Origin: Nostoc parmelioides FACHB-3921
Lineage (GTDB): Bacteria; Cyanobacteriota; Cyanobacteriia; Cyanobacteriales; Nostocaceae
Assembly: GCF_014696625.1 (NCBI RefSeq)
Contig: NZ_JACJQL010000008.1
Location: 103,141 to 167,140, forward strand
DNA length: 64,000 bases
Reading direction: 5' to 3'
Numbering within the stretch: position 1 is the first letter of the stretch; the number at the start of each line of letters is the position of its first letter. The translations under genes were made by a program, and so were the position numbers. Below, one piece after another: positions 26,844 through 34,080 of this stretch. The notes beneath the pieces are model-generated. The model was not told the DNA's origin and did not search any database. It was given only the letters and a program-made list of their open reading frames with translations.

Positions 26844-28523
26844 TTAATGGGTTTGATATCTTGCAACTTCTTTTCCTGCTACATATACGGATGCTATCGC
26901 CGTAATTGCAGAAGGTAAGGAATTGTGAGGAGATATCAATAGGAAATCAGCGTCTAAACCTGGGGCGATTTTACCTTTGCGATCGCTTATCCCCGCCGCT
27001 TCTGCTGGTCGGCTGGAAACTAATGACCATGCTTGTTCAAAGGACATTAAGCCTAATTCTTGCAGCTTGAAGGGGGCGTAAAATAAGGAAGGGTAATGAT
27101 AATCTGAGCAAAGACAATCAATAACGTTATGTTTCACAGCTTCAGCTACACTCATTAAGCCCAGGTGAGAACCGCCACGTACTAAGTTAGGCGCACCCAT
27201 GAGGACGGCTGCACCATATTCACGAGATTGAGCTGCTAAGTCTACAGTTGCGGGAAATTCAGCGATCGCTACTCGCCGTTGTTGACTGAGTTTTACCTTC
27301 TCTGGGCTATCATCATCGTGGGATGCAAGGGGGATATTATATGTATGAGCTAAATCCACCAGTTCTTGTATTTGTCCATCTCCTTCATGTCGCTGTGCTG
27401 TAACTTGGGTGATTAATTCTTCAATCTCTTCTATGGACATGGATGATCTTTGCTTCACACTGTTGAGATAACGGTTCAATCTCCGGTGATTTCCTGGTGG
27501 TGGTAGGTGATCGTTGATAGATAAAAGATGCACTTGACCGGATACTATCCAATCACACAACTCTTGATGTTCTGCTATGTTTGCCTCTTCATGTCGAATA
27601 TGAATCCGATGATTGCAATTTAAAACTTGTTTACCTGTCCCTAAGATGAAGTCAATTAAAGCACGAGCAGAATCTCGGCTACGTAATCCTGGTTCGTAAG
27701 AGTCGGTGATTGAACAGTAAAAAGTGGTGATACCCGATGCTAAGAGGTTGCGGTCATTATCAGCGATCGCTATTGGTAGAGGAAAGTTAACTCCAGGGCG
27801 TGGGCAAATCATTCGCTCAAAAGCATCGCCGTGTAAGTCAATAATTCCCGGCAACATTTGGAAGTTTTGAGCATTGATCAACTGATATCCGTCAGGAGTA
27901 ATTGCTTGATCAATATTGGTAAATTGCCCATCTTCAATTAAAACTGTGGCATCATTAAGCCAACCATCGGGAGTTAATACATTTACTCCTTGAATAGCAA
28001 TTTTTGTATTAGTTTGATGGTTGACTGTTGACTGTTGACTGTTGACTGTTGACTGTTGACTGTTGATGGTTGACTGTTGACTGTTGACTGTTGACTGTTG
28101 ATTGTTGACTGATTCAATAAAAAATTTCATTCCTTCATAGGGGGCTTTTTTAGTTGCGGCTATCCTGGAATGTAAATCACCCACATGAAGTTCTAGTTTG
28201 TGGTAATCGGGGTCGAGAATATATATAGAATCGCCTTCACTTGTATTTTGTTTCCACTGTTTGATTCCTAATATTTTCAGGCGATCGCTATATTCTGGAA
28301 ACTTATCTTTAGGGATACTAAAAGCAATATGGGTGTATTCATCTATAGGATTTGTGCGTGTGTTGGCATCTAAAGATAGACACAACCACAAATCACCCGC
28401 TAATAGATAAACACCTCTTTGCCATTGAGCGATCGCTTGACAACCTATAATTTCTGTATAAAATTTCAAAGATTTCTCCAAGTCGGAGACAGATAAAGTA
28501 ATGTGGTTGATTCCTGTAATCAT
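26844..28523 (-). CDS. Fused FosA-type thiol transferase (VOC) and second PhnM
   Basis: This single 559-residue frame has two domains joined by a heptamer-encoded linker. Residues 1-137 form a VOC-fold FosA-like protein: metal ligands His7 (GINHITL), His65 (YTHIAF) and Glu111 (KLELHVG), plus Thr9 and Arg120, at the positions of FosA. Residues 138-172 are a repeat peptide (units QQSTVNS) translated from 7-base repeats. Residues ~173-559 are a PhnM amidohydrolase: LPGIIDLHGDAFERMICPRPG, DNDRNLLASGITT, HIRHEE, LASHDDDS, MGAPNLVRGGSHLG, CLCSDYHYP and GLDADFL. This PhnM differs clearly from the stand-alone one. A bifunctional protein, or translational read-through joining two former genes, is inferred. 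FosA next to a phosphonate importer could protect against fosfomycin-like phosphonates. Confidence 0.88.
   Translation of the reverse strand: MITGINHITLSVSDLEKSLKFYTEIIGCQAIAQWQRGVYLLAGDLWLCLSLDANTRTNPIDEYTHIAFSIPKDKFPEYSDRLKILGIKQWKQNTSEGDSIYILDPDYHKLELHVGDLHSRIAATKKAPYEGMKFFIESVNNQQSTVNSQQSTINSQQSTVNSQQSTVNHQTNTKIAIQGVNVLTPDGWLNDATVLIEDGQFTNIDQAITPDGYQLINAQNFQMLPGIIDLHGDAFERMICPRPGVNFPLPIAIADNDRNLLASGITTFYCSITDSYEPGLRSRDSARALIDFILGTGKQVLNCNHRIHIRHEEANIAEHQELCDWIVSGQVHLLSINDHLPPPGNHRRLNRYLNSVKQRSSMSIEEIEELITQVTAQRHEGDGQIQELVDLAHTYNIPLASHDDDSPEKVKLSQQRRVAIAEFPATVDLAAQSREYGAAVLMGAPNLVRGGSHLGLMSVAEAVKHNVIDCLCSDYHYPSLFYAPFKLQELGLMSFEQAWSLVSSRPAEAAGISDRKGKIAPGLDADFLLISPHNSLPSAITAIASVYVAGKEVARYQTH
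28017..28113. repeat. In-frame STRR array forming the FosA-PhnM linker
   Basis: About 13 TGACTGT/TGATGGT heptamers occur entirely within the fused reading frame. Three heptamers (21 bp) make one seven-residue unit, so the encoded peptide repeats with period seven (QQSTVNS). Confidence 0.93.
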
Positions 28524-28577
28524 TCTGAAAGAGGGTGTAGGGGTATAAGGGTTTAGGGGTGTAGGGGTTGAAAATAC

Positions 28578-29825
28578 TTAGACCTTACCAACGGGAGAAT
28601 TTTCTTGATTTAAATTTTGATTTTCTAAAGGCTGAGATTCTTTCAACGTAATATTTGAATCTGGCGATTGATTATTTATTTGTTGTTGTCTAATCTTCCT
28701 CACTAGATTTAATTCGGATTGAAAGTCAATGTAGTGCGGGAGTTTGAGGTGTTGGACAAAACCTTGTGCTTCTACGTTGTCGGAATGGGAAAGGACAAAC
28801 TCGACACTTTGGGCTGGGCCTTGAATTGTTTCCCCTAATTCCTCAGCACGCATCGCTCTATCTACCAGCGCCATTGACATGGCTTTACGTTCGTTGTAAC
28901 CAAAGGTCAAACCATAGCCACGGGTAAATTGAGCAGGTAATTCTTTACTACCTTTAAACTGATTGACCATTTGCACTTCGGTGACAGTAATATCTGCGAT
29001 CGCTATTTCAAATCCCAATTCTTCAGGGCAAATCACCACCTCTACTTCCCCCATGCGAATCTCACCCGCAAAAGGATGATTTCTGCCATAGCCTCGCTGT
29101 GTAGAATAAGCCAGAGATAGTAAAAAACCCTCATCTGCACGCGCTAGATTTTGCAGTCTCGCATCCCGTCCCGCCGGAAAGGTCAATGGTTGGCGAGTTA
29201 TGTCAAAGGGTGGTTGATGGTTGACTGTTGACTGTTGACTGTTGATTGATGACTGGGAATTATTGCCAAATTCTTCCCCTACACCCCTACACCCCTGAAC
29301 CCCTACACCCCTATACCCCTCTGCCTGCATCAATCCTTCTCGATCTAGAGTGTCAATTACACGGGGAACTGGTTCTGTAATTCCTTCTGCTTCTGGTGCT
29401 GTAGGAACTTGTCCTTCTGCAATCAACTTAAAGTCTAGTAGGCGGTGGATGTAGTCGAAGGTAGTCCCTAACCTTTGTCCTCCTGGTACATCTTTAAAAA
29501 TGGCAGAAATGCGGCGCTGAAGCTGCATTTTACTGGTGTCTAGAGGCTGGCTGTAGTAAAAGCGGGGTAGTGTTGTACGATAGGCGCGTAATAAGAAAAT
29601 CGCTTCGACTAAATCACCCCAAGATTGTTTAATAGCTAGGGCTGCTAACTCTCTATCATATAAACTACCCTCACACATTACCCGTTCTACTGCTAGGGTA
29701 AGTTGTTGTTCAATCTGGTCTAAGGTCAATTCGGGAATTGCAGGATCACCTCTGCGTCGGCTTTGCAAGAGTGCTTCTGCATTTTGAATTGCCTGTTCAC
29801 CACCTTTTACTGCAACGTATGGCAT
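28578..29825 (-). CDS. phnI: C-P lyase core subunit PhnI with in-frame repeat insertion
   Basis: PhnI with PhnG, PhnH and PhnL attaches the phosphonate to ribose, displacing adenine from ATP. Core blocks are MPYVAVKGGEQAIQNAEALL, ELTLDQIEQQL, RISAIFKDVPGGQRLG, FDYIHRLLDF, DITRQPLTFPAGRDARLQNLARADEGFLLSLAYSTQRGYGRNHPF and the C-terminal SHSDNVEAQGFVQHLKLPHYIDFQ. The start at ATG 29825 gives 415 residues, roughly 40-60 more than typical. The excess includes residues ~169-206 (GYRGVGVQG... and SINSQQSTVNHQ), encoded by two different heptamer arrays within the gene. A further low-complexity, Gln/Asn-rich tail follows about residue 385. The frame is kept and flanking blocks are intact, so it is probably functional. 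Confidence 0.92.
   Translation of the reverse strand: MPYVAVKGGEQAIQNAEALLQSRRRGDPAIPELTLDQIEQQLTLAVERVMCEGSLYDRELAALAIKQSWGDLVEAIFLLRAYRTTLPRFYYSQPLDTSKMQLQRRISAIFKDVPGGQRLGTTFDYIHRLLDFKLIAEGQVPTAPEAEGITEPVPRVIDTLDREGLMQAEGYRGVGVQGCRGVGEEFGNNSQSSINSQQSTVNHQPPFDITRQPLTFPAGRDARLQNLARADEGFLLSLAYSTQRGYGRNHPFAGEIRMGEVEVVICPEELGFEIAIADITVTEVQMVNQFKGSKELPAQFTRGYGLTFGYNERKAMSMALVDRAMRAEELGETIQGPAQSVEFVLSHSDNVEAQGFVQHLKLPHYIDFQSELNLVRKIRQQQINNQSPDSNITLKESQPLENQNLNQENSPVGKV
29208..29321. repeat. Two in-frame STRR arrays inside phnI
   Basis: The type TTGACTG array (about 29215-29255) and the type ACCCCTAC array (about 29276-29321) lie side by side inside phnI, both in frame. They interrupt the segment between LDREGLMQAE and DITRQPLTFP, which is otherwise short in the family. 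Confidence 0.9.
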
Positions 29826-29860
29826 ATATTTTTTGTTGATGGTTGACGGTTGACTGGGGA

Positions 29861-30322
29861 TTATCCAAAATTTTGGGTTGGTTGGAGTACGCATTTAAAA
29901 CTCCAGCCATGCTGCTCGAAGCCTAGTGATTGATAGAATTGATGGGCGCGATCGCGTTTTAAATTGGAAGAGAGCATGACTTTATAGCACCCAGCATCAG
30001 CACTGAGTTTGAGCGCAGCTTTTACCATTTGGCTACCAATACCCTCTCCTCGCATTGAAGAAATTACTGTTACTGAATCTAGGACTGCAAATTTGTGATA
30101 TCCCCGGTGCATCATCGTTGGTGCATAGAGGAGGCTAAAAGTGCCTACAGGTTGCTGATTTAAATAGGCAATATATATGTGGTAATTAGGAACTTGTGCG
30201 ATTTCTGCGAAGATTTTTTCTAAATCATCGTTGGGTAAAGGTGGCTCACCATCCATATCAGCATATAGCTGATTTAATACAGACCAATCCTCATGAGTAG
30301 CAATACGAATCTCAAGAGCCAT
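29861..30322 (-). CDS. GNAT-family acetyltransferase in the phosphonate operon (PhnO-like position)
   Basis: From ATG 30322 (MALEIRIATHEDWS) the product is 153 residues. The GNAT acetyl-CoA loop is SSMRGEGIGSQMVKAAL and the C-terminal motif is RDRAHQFYQSLGFEQHG. The start overlaps the end of phnH by 11 bp, a sign of translational coupling; a 22-residue upstream extension is possible but would lie wholly within phnH. Its position and size resemble PhnO, which N-acetylates aminoalkylphosphonates, but the sequence is not clearly PhnO. An alternative role is detoxification of a phosphonate such as phosphinothricin or an aminophosphonate. Confidence 0.8.
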   Translation of the reverse strand: MALEIRIATHEDWSVLNQLYADMDGEPPLPNDDLEKIFAEIAQVPNYHIYIAYLNQQPVGTFSLLYAPTMMHRGYHKFAVLDSVTVISSMRGEGIGSQMVKAALKLSADAGCYKVMLSSNLKRDRAHQFYQSLGFEQHGWSFKCVLQPTQNFG

Positions 30323-30911
30323 AGTACACCTCTGGTTTAGCGGTGCGTGGTAATCCCATGACTGCATTTTCTGTAAATAAAAATACATCTACGCCTTGTG
30401 GATAGGCTCGGTGATTCTGCATCCAGAAGTCCCAAAAATGGCGGGGAAGTTTAGGAGCGATCGCACATTGATCTAAAATTCCCGGCCCTGTCAACATCAC
30501 AGGTTGTCCCATCTCGAAACTTTCCACCTGTACTAACAACGTTGTTGATGCTTCCGGTTTTTCTGCTGTCCCCCAGTTAAAAATGGATAATTCTGACAAC
30601 ACAGCCAAATCTTGAATTAAAGCAAAGTTTGCCTCCTCTGGGTACTCAGTAAAACGACAACCAGAATGGAACAACAACCAATCCCTCACTTGAGCATTAA
30701 AACTCGGCTGTAGCCAGATCACAACATCCAAATCCAGCAAAGTCAAACAAGCCGCGCCACAAACAGGCGTTAAACCCAGAGGTACACTCATCTCAGCACT
30801 GATTTGATAAGGTGTCCCAGGTCGAGCATGAGCATCCAGCAACCCTCGAAACGTCCTCTGAGCATCATGAATCGGATCTTGTAAACCAGGAAAAAAAGTA
30901 ACCTTATTCAT
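30312..30911 (-). CDS. phnH: C-P lyase core subunit PhnH
   Basis: This 199-residue protein has family blocks FPGLQDPIHDAQRTFRGLLDAHARPG, LTLLDLDVVIWL, FHSGCRFTEYPEEANFALI, GPGI and the C-terminal PQGVDVFLF ... GLPRTAK. PhnH is part of the PhnG2H2I2J2 core. It lies between phnG and the GNAT gene, in canonical order. Confidence 0.94.
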   Translation of the reverse strand: MNKVTFFPGLQDPIHDAQRTFRGLLDAHARPGTPYQISAEMSVPLGLTPVCGAACLTLLDLDVVIWLQPSFNAQVRDWLLFHSGCRFTEYPEEANFALIQDLAVLSELSIFNWGTAEKPEASTTLLVQVESFEMGQPVMLTGPGILDQCAIAPKLPRHFWDFWMQNHRAYPQGVDVFLFTENAVMGLPRTAKPEVYYGS

Positions 30912-30980
30912 TAGTTATTAGTCATCAATCAACAGTCATCAGTCATCAGTCATCAGTCATCAGTCATCAATCAACAGCTA
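30910..30980. repeat. STRR array (CAGTCAT)n between phnG and phnH
   Basis: Ten or so CAGTCAT/CAACAGT heptamers fill the 73-bp gap between the phnG stop and the phnH start. Confidence 0.92.
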
Positions 30981-30984
30981 TCTC

Positions 30985-31440
30985 CTATTCCCCCCTGACC
31001 ATCGTGAAGAAATTAACCTGAGTAGCTGCTGCTTGACGCTGCTTAAGTTCTTGCTGCTGTTGATATTCTGCTTGTAAGGGTTGAATTACTTCAGCCTGAA
31101 TTTGGTCATACCAATATGAGGTTTGTAGTAACGCATCACAAACAGCAGCTAGTTCTGCATGACGGTGCGATCGCCCTGCAACATACCCAAATCCAGCTAA
31201 TGCTTCTTCTCCTTGATTCTCTAACTGCACAACACAGCGAGTCATGGTAATTTCTCCCAAGTTAAATGCCTCTCCTGTACCCCCAGCACGTCCTCGCACC
31301 ATTGCTAGACCAATCTCTGGACAGCGTAAAAAGCTATATTTCGGCAAAGTACCTAATTTGTTTACCAGTTTTTCTAATAGCTCTAACTCGGCTTTAGCTA
31401 ATGTTGCCATCCATGCTTGTCGCTGTATCACAGTAGGCAT
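30985..31440 (-). CDS. phnG: C-P lyase core subunit PhnG
   Basis: This 151-residue protein has PhnG-typical blocks: RQAWMATLAKAELELLEKLV, RCPEIGLAMVRGRAGGTGEAFNLGEITMTRCVVQL, GFGYVAGRSHRHAELAAVCDALLQ. It is the first gene of the catalytic run phnG-H-GNAT-I-fusion-HD-J-K-L-M. A HutC-type palindrome lies 41-58 bp upstream. Confidence 0.94.
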   Translation of the reverse strand: MPTVIQRQAWMATLAKAELELLEKLVNKLGTLPKYSFLRCPEIGLAMVRGRAGGTGEAFNLGEITMTRCVVQLENQGEEALAGFGYVAGRSHRHAELAAVCDALLQTSYWYDQIQAEVIQPLQAEYQQQQELKQRQAAATQVNFFTMVRGE

Positions 31441-31480
31441 AAGTCAGTTTGCGGTATTTTGTTTTAAACTATTCTTAACT

Positions 31481-31498
31481 TGTCTAGACATCTAGATG
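31481..31498. promoter_or_regulatory. Candidate PhnF (HutC-family GntR) operator, two overlapping palindromes
   Basis: TGTCTAGACA (31481-31490) is a perfect 10-bp palindrome. CATCTAGATG (31489-31498) is a second one overlapping it by two bases. HutC-subfamily regulators such as PhnF and NagR bind palindromes of the GTNTANAC type, so the first matches well. It lies between the divergent phnG and phnF-like genes, 41 bp upstream of the phnG start codon, well placed to repress both. Binding is inferred. Confidence 0.65.
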
Positions 31499-31572
31499 TA
31501 AGTAGATTAACGCAATTCTCACAAGTTGACAATCTAATATTGATTAGATCATCCCACTCCTAAAAAGGCATA

Positions 31573-31656
31573 AGTTGACGGTTGACGGTTAACTGTGAAC
31601 GGTCATCAGTCATCAGTTAACAGTCAACCGTCATCAGTCAACAGTCATCAGTCAAC
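31573..31656. repeat. STRR array upstream of the phnF-like gene
   Basis: About 11 mixed heptamers (GTTGACG, CAGTCAT, CAACCGT) fill most of the leader of the GntR-type gene. They keep an upstream frame open for 28 codons, but the conserved protein starts at 31679. Confidence 0.9.
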
Positions 31657-31678
31657 CCTATTTATTAATAATCGATAC

Positions 31679-32419
31679 ATGAACGAAATAATGCCAATTT
31701 ATGTCCAGATTGCTGACAAACTAAGGCAAAACATTCATCAAGGGATTTATCAACTAGGGGAACAGCTACCAACGGAAACCAAGTTAGCAGAACAGTTTGC
31801 AGTCAATCGCCATACCCTCAGACAAGCGATCGCTCTTCTGAAAACTGAAGGATTGTTACGAGTTGACCGAGGACGGGGGACTTTTGTCGCAGCCAAAACC
31901 ATCCGCTATGCTATTGGTAAGCGAGTACGTTACAACCAAACCCTGAAAACACAAGGTTTACAAGCAAAATTTCAACTGCTACGCGTTTTAGAAGTACTTG
32001 CGGATGATGCTGTTGCTAAAGGATTAGAGATTCCTTGTGGTGAGCCAGTAGCGTTAATTGAACGTTTAGGTTTAGCAGATGAAGAACCCATTAGTGTGGG
32101 TACAGGATATTTTCCTCTCAAGCGTTTCCCTGATTTTTTAGAGCCGAAAAATATCAAGTTTTTACGAGAACAGCAATCAATATCTCAGTTGTTACAGCAG
32201 GTCTATGGATGTGATCATATCCGCCGTAGTACCTGTGTTTCGGCTCGTCTAGTGCAACCTCAAGATGCAAAATGGCTACAAATACCCCTCAATCAACCCA
32301 TCTTATTAGCCGAATCAGTCAACGTTGATCAAGCCGGTAACGTAATTGAATATGGTGTAACTCGACTGCGAGGCGATCGCATGGAGTTATTTTTTGAAAA
32401 TAATTTAATTGATGACTGA
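31679..32419 (+). CDS. phnF: GntR-family (HutC/UTRA) transcriptional regulator of phosphonate genes
   Basis: This 246-residue protein has an N-terminal winged helix (PIYVQIADKLRQNIHQGIYQLGEQLPTETKLAEQFAVNRHTLRQAIALLKTEGLLRVDRGRGTFVA split over residues 4-70). A UTRA ligand-binding domain follows (RVRYNQTLKTQGLQAKFQLL ... ESVNVDQAGNVIEYGVTRLRGDRMELFFE). This architecture is that of PhnF. It is divergent from phnG with a 238-bp shared promoter region that holds a HutC-type palindrome. The final codons (IDD) and TGA stop run into a 34-unit heptamer array. Confidence 0.87.
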   Translation: MNEIMPIYVQIADKLRQNIHQGIYQLGEQLPTETKLAEQFAVNRHTLRQAIALLKTEGLLRVDRGRGTFVAAKTIRYAIGKRVRYNQTLKTQGLQAKFQLLRVLEVLADDAVAKGLEIPCGEPVALIERLGLADEEPISVGTGYFPLKRFPDFLEPKNIKFLREQQSISQLLQQVYGCDHIRRSTCVSARLVQPQDAKWLQIPLNQPILLAESVNVDQAGNVIEYGVTRLRGDRMELFFENNLIDD

Positions 32420-32647
32420 TGACTGATGATTGATGACTGATGACTGATGACTGGTGACTGATGATTGATGACTGGTGACTGGTGACTGGTGACTGATGAC
32501 TGGTGACTGATGACTGGTGACTGATGACTGGTGACTGGTGACTGATGACTGGTGACTGATGACTGGTGACTGATGACTGGTGACTGATGACTGGTGACTG
32601 GTGATTGGTGACTGATGACTGATGACTGGTGACTGATGACTGGTGAC
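32411..32647. repeat. Large STRR array (TGACTGR)n, about 34 units
   Basis: This is the longest heptamer array in the window: TGACTGA and TGACTGG alternate irregularly over ~237 bp, beginning inside the last codons of the phnF-like gene. Confidence 0.97.
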
Positions 32648-32673
32648 TTTAAACACTTTTTTGGGTTAGTTTA

Positions 32674-32788
32674 ACAATCAACTGTCAACCGTCAACCGTC
32701 AACCGTCAACCGTCAACCATCAACCGTCAACCGTCAACCGTCAACCGTCAACCATCAACCGTCAACCGTCAACCGTCAAGCATCAACA
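32674..32788. repeat. STRR array (GTCAACC)n, about 16 units
   Basis: This array is nearly pure GTCAACC with a few CATCAACC variants and ends 3 bp before the start codon of the four-helix-bundle gene. It is of a different sequence class from the preceding array, only 26 bp away. Confidence 0.97.
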
Positions 32789-32791
32789 ATT

Positions 32792-33160
32792 ATGGAAACC
32801 TTCCAAAATTTGCGAGTTTATCAATTATCAGAAAATCTAGCCAATGAAATTTGGTTTATTGTGCAGAAATGGGATTACTTTGCAAAGGATACAATTGGAA
32901 AACAAATTGTCAAATCGGCAGACAGCATAGGTGCTAATATTGCAGAGGGAAATGGTCGTTATAATTTACAGGATAATCAAAGATTTATAAAAATAGCTAG
33001 AGATTCTTTAAACGAAACAAGACATTGGTTAAGACTTGCTTATAAGCGAAAACTTTTGACTCAAGAACAAATAGATAAGATTAAACCAATGATTAATGAA
33101 TTATCACCTAAATTAAACGCTTATCTTAACTCCCTCAAAAAAAAGTCAGATAATATTTAA
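32792..33160 (+). CDS. Four-helix-bundle protein (23S rRNA intervening-sequence / S23 / Avd-like family)
   Basis: This 122-residue protein begins METFQNLRVYQLSENLANEI and contains GKQIVKSADSIGANIAEGNGRY, the signature of the 'S23/IVP four helix bundle' family. Family members occur inside 23S rRNA intervening sequences, as the Avd accessory protein of diversity-generating retroelements, and as stand-alone genes of unknown function. No reverse transcriptase, template repeat or rRNA is nearby, so it is a stand-alone copy. It is embedded between two heptamer arrays with no other recognisable ribosome-binding region, and sits between phnF and phnE on the opposite strand to phnE. It looks like an insertion in the phn locus. 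Confidence 0.88.
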   Translation: METFQNLRVYQLSENLANEIWFIVQKWDYFAKDTIGKQIVKSADSIGANIAEGNGRYNLQDNQRFIKIARDSLNETRHWLRLAYKRKLLTQEQIDKIKPMINELSPKLNAYLNSLKKKSDNI

Positions 33161-33162
33161 CA

Positions 33163-33227
33163 GTCACCTGTCACCTGTCAACAGTCAACAGTCAACAGTC
33201 AACAGTCAACAGTCAACATTCAACCAT
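33163..33227. repeat. STRR array (GTCAACA)n
   Basis: Eight or more GTCAACA/CACCTGT heptamers lie between the four-helix-bundle gene and the phnE stop codon. Confidence 0.93.
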
Positions 33228-33231
33228 AGAA

Positions 33232-34056
33232 CTAAACCAACCACTCCCTAACCTTTGCCGAGAGTAAATCAATAACACCAGTAGTCACAACCAAAATAAT
33301 GAGAATTGCACAGACTTTTTGGTATTCAAATGACCCAAAACTCTGATATAAGGAAACTCCGATACCACCAGCCCCGACTATTCCTAATACAGAAGCAGAA
33401 CGCACATTTGATTCAAATCGATAGAGAGTGAAAGAAGTCCACAAAGGCATTACTTGGGGAATCACGCCATAAATAACTTCTTGAATATGACTTGCGCCAG
33501 TAGCTCTAATTCCTTCTACTGGGCCTGATTCAATTGATTCTACCGCTTCTGAGAAGAGCTTACCCAAAATGCCTGTAGTATGGACAAATAAAGCTAATAC
33601 GCCAGCAAATGGCCCTAACCCTACAGCAACTACAAATATTAATGCAAAGACGATTTCATTAATAGCACGCATAGCATCTAAGACGCGGCGTGTTGGTTGT
33701 ACAACCCATACTGGACACATATTATTAGATGCTAAGATAGATAGAGGGACAGCTGCGATCGCCGCCATTAAAGTTCCCCAAATTCCCATCGATATAGTGA
33801 TTAGCGTTTCTGAAAAATAATATCTCCAATCGCTAAAGTCTGGCGGGAAATATGAACGTGTATATTCCGTCATATTGTCTCCCCGTTGCAGAAGTACAAG
33901 GAAATTTAACTCGCTTTGGTTATAAGCAAAAATCAATACAGCAGCAATTACTAAAAGAAACAAAACTTTTTTGGTATTCACAAGTTTTGCTTCTTGGTCT
34001 AGCATTGCTACTACGCTAGGTGATAAGTTACTAATTAATTTATTTTGCGATCGCAC
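33232..34056 (-). CDS. phnE: Phosphonate ABC transporter permease
   Basis: This 274-residue inner-membrane permease has an N-terminal hydrophobic helix (about 28-48) and further segments. A binding-protein-dependent transport signature (EAA-like loop) lies around ATGASHIQEVIYGVIPQVMPLWTSF. NEIVFALIFVVAVGLGPFAGVLAL and GIVGAGGIGVSLYQSF are typical of PhnE. It follows phnD by 24 bp in the phnC-D-D-E run. Confidence 0.93.
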   Translation of the reverse strand: MRSQNKLISNLSPSVVAMLDQEAKLVNTKKVLFLLVIAAVLIFAYNQSELNFLVLLQRGDNMTEYTRSYFPPDFSDWRYYFSETLITISMGIWGTLMAAIAAVPLSILASNNMCPVWVVQPTRRVLDAMRAINEIVFALIFVVAVGLGPFAGVLALFVHTTGILGKLFSEAVESIESGPVEGIRATGASHIQEVIYGVIPQVMPLWTSFTLYRFESNVRSASVLGIVGAGGIGVSLYQSFGSFEYQKVCAILIILVVTTGVIDLLSAKVREWLV

Positions 34057-34080
34057 TTTTTTATACCTATAAATGTAAAT

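Noticed and set aside
32405..32656. 83-codon minus-strand ORF over the largest array
   Set aside because: A pure translation of TGACTGR units; no homology-like content, start or ribosome-binding site.
32792..33160. Avd gene of a diversity-generating retroelement
   Set aside because: No reverse transcriptase, template/variable repeat pair or target gene is present within the window; only the family-level similarity remains.
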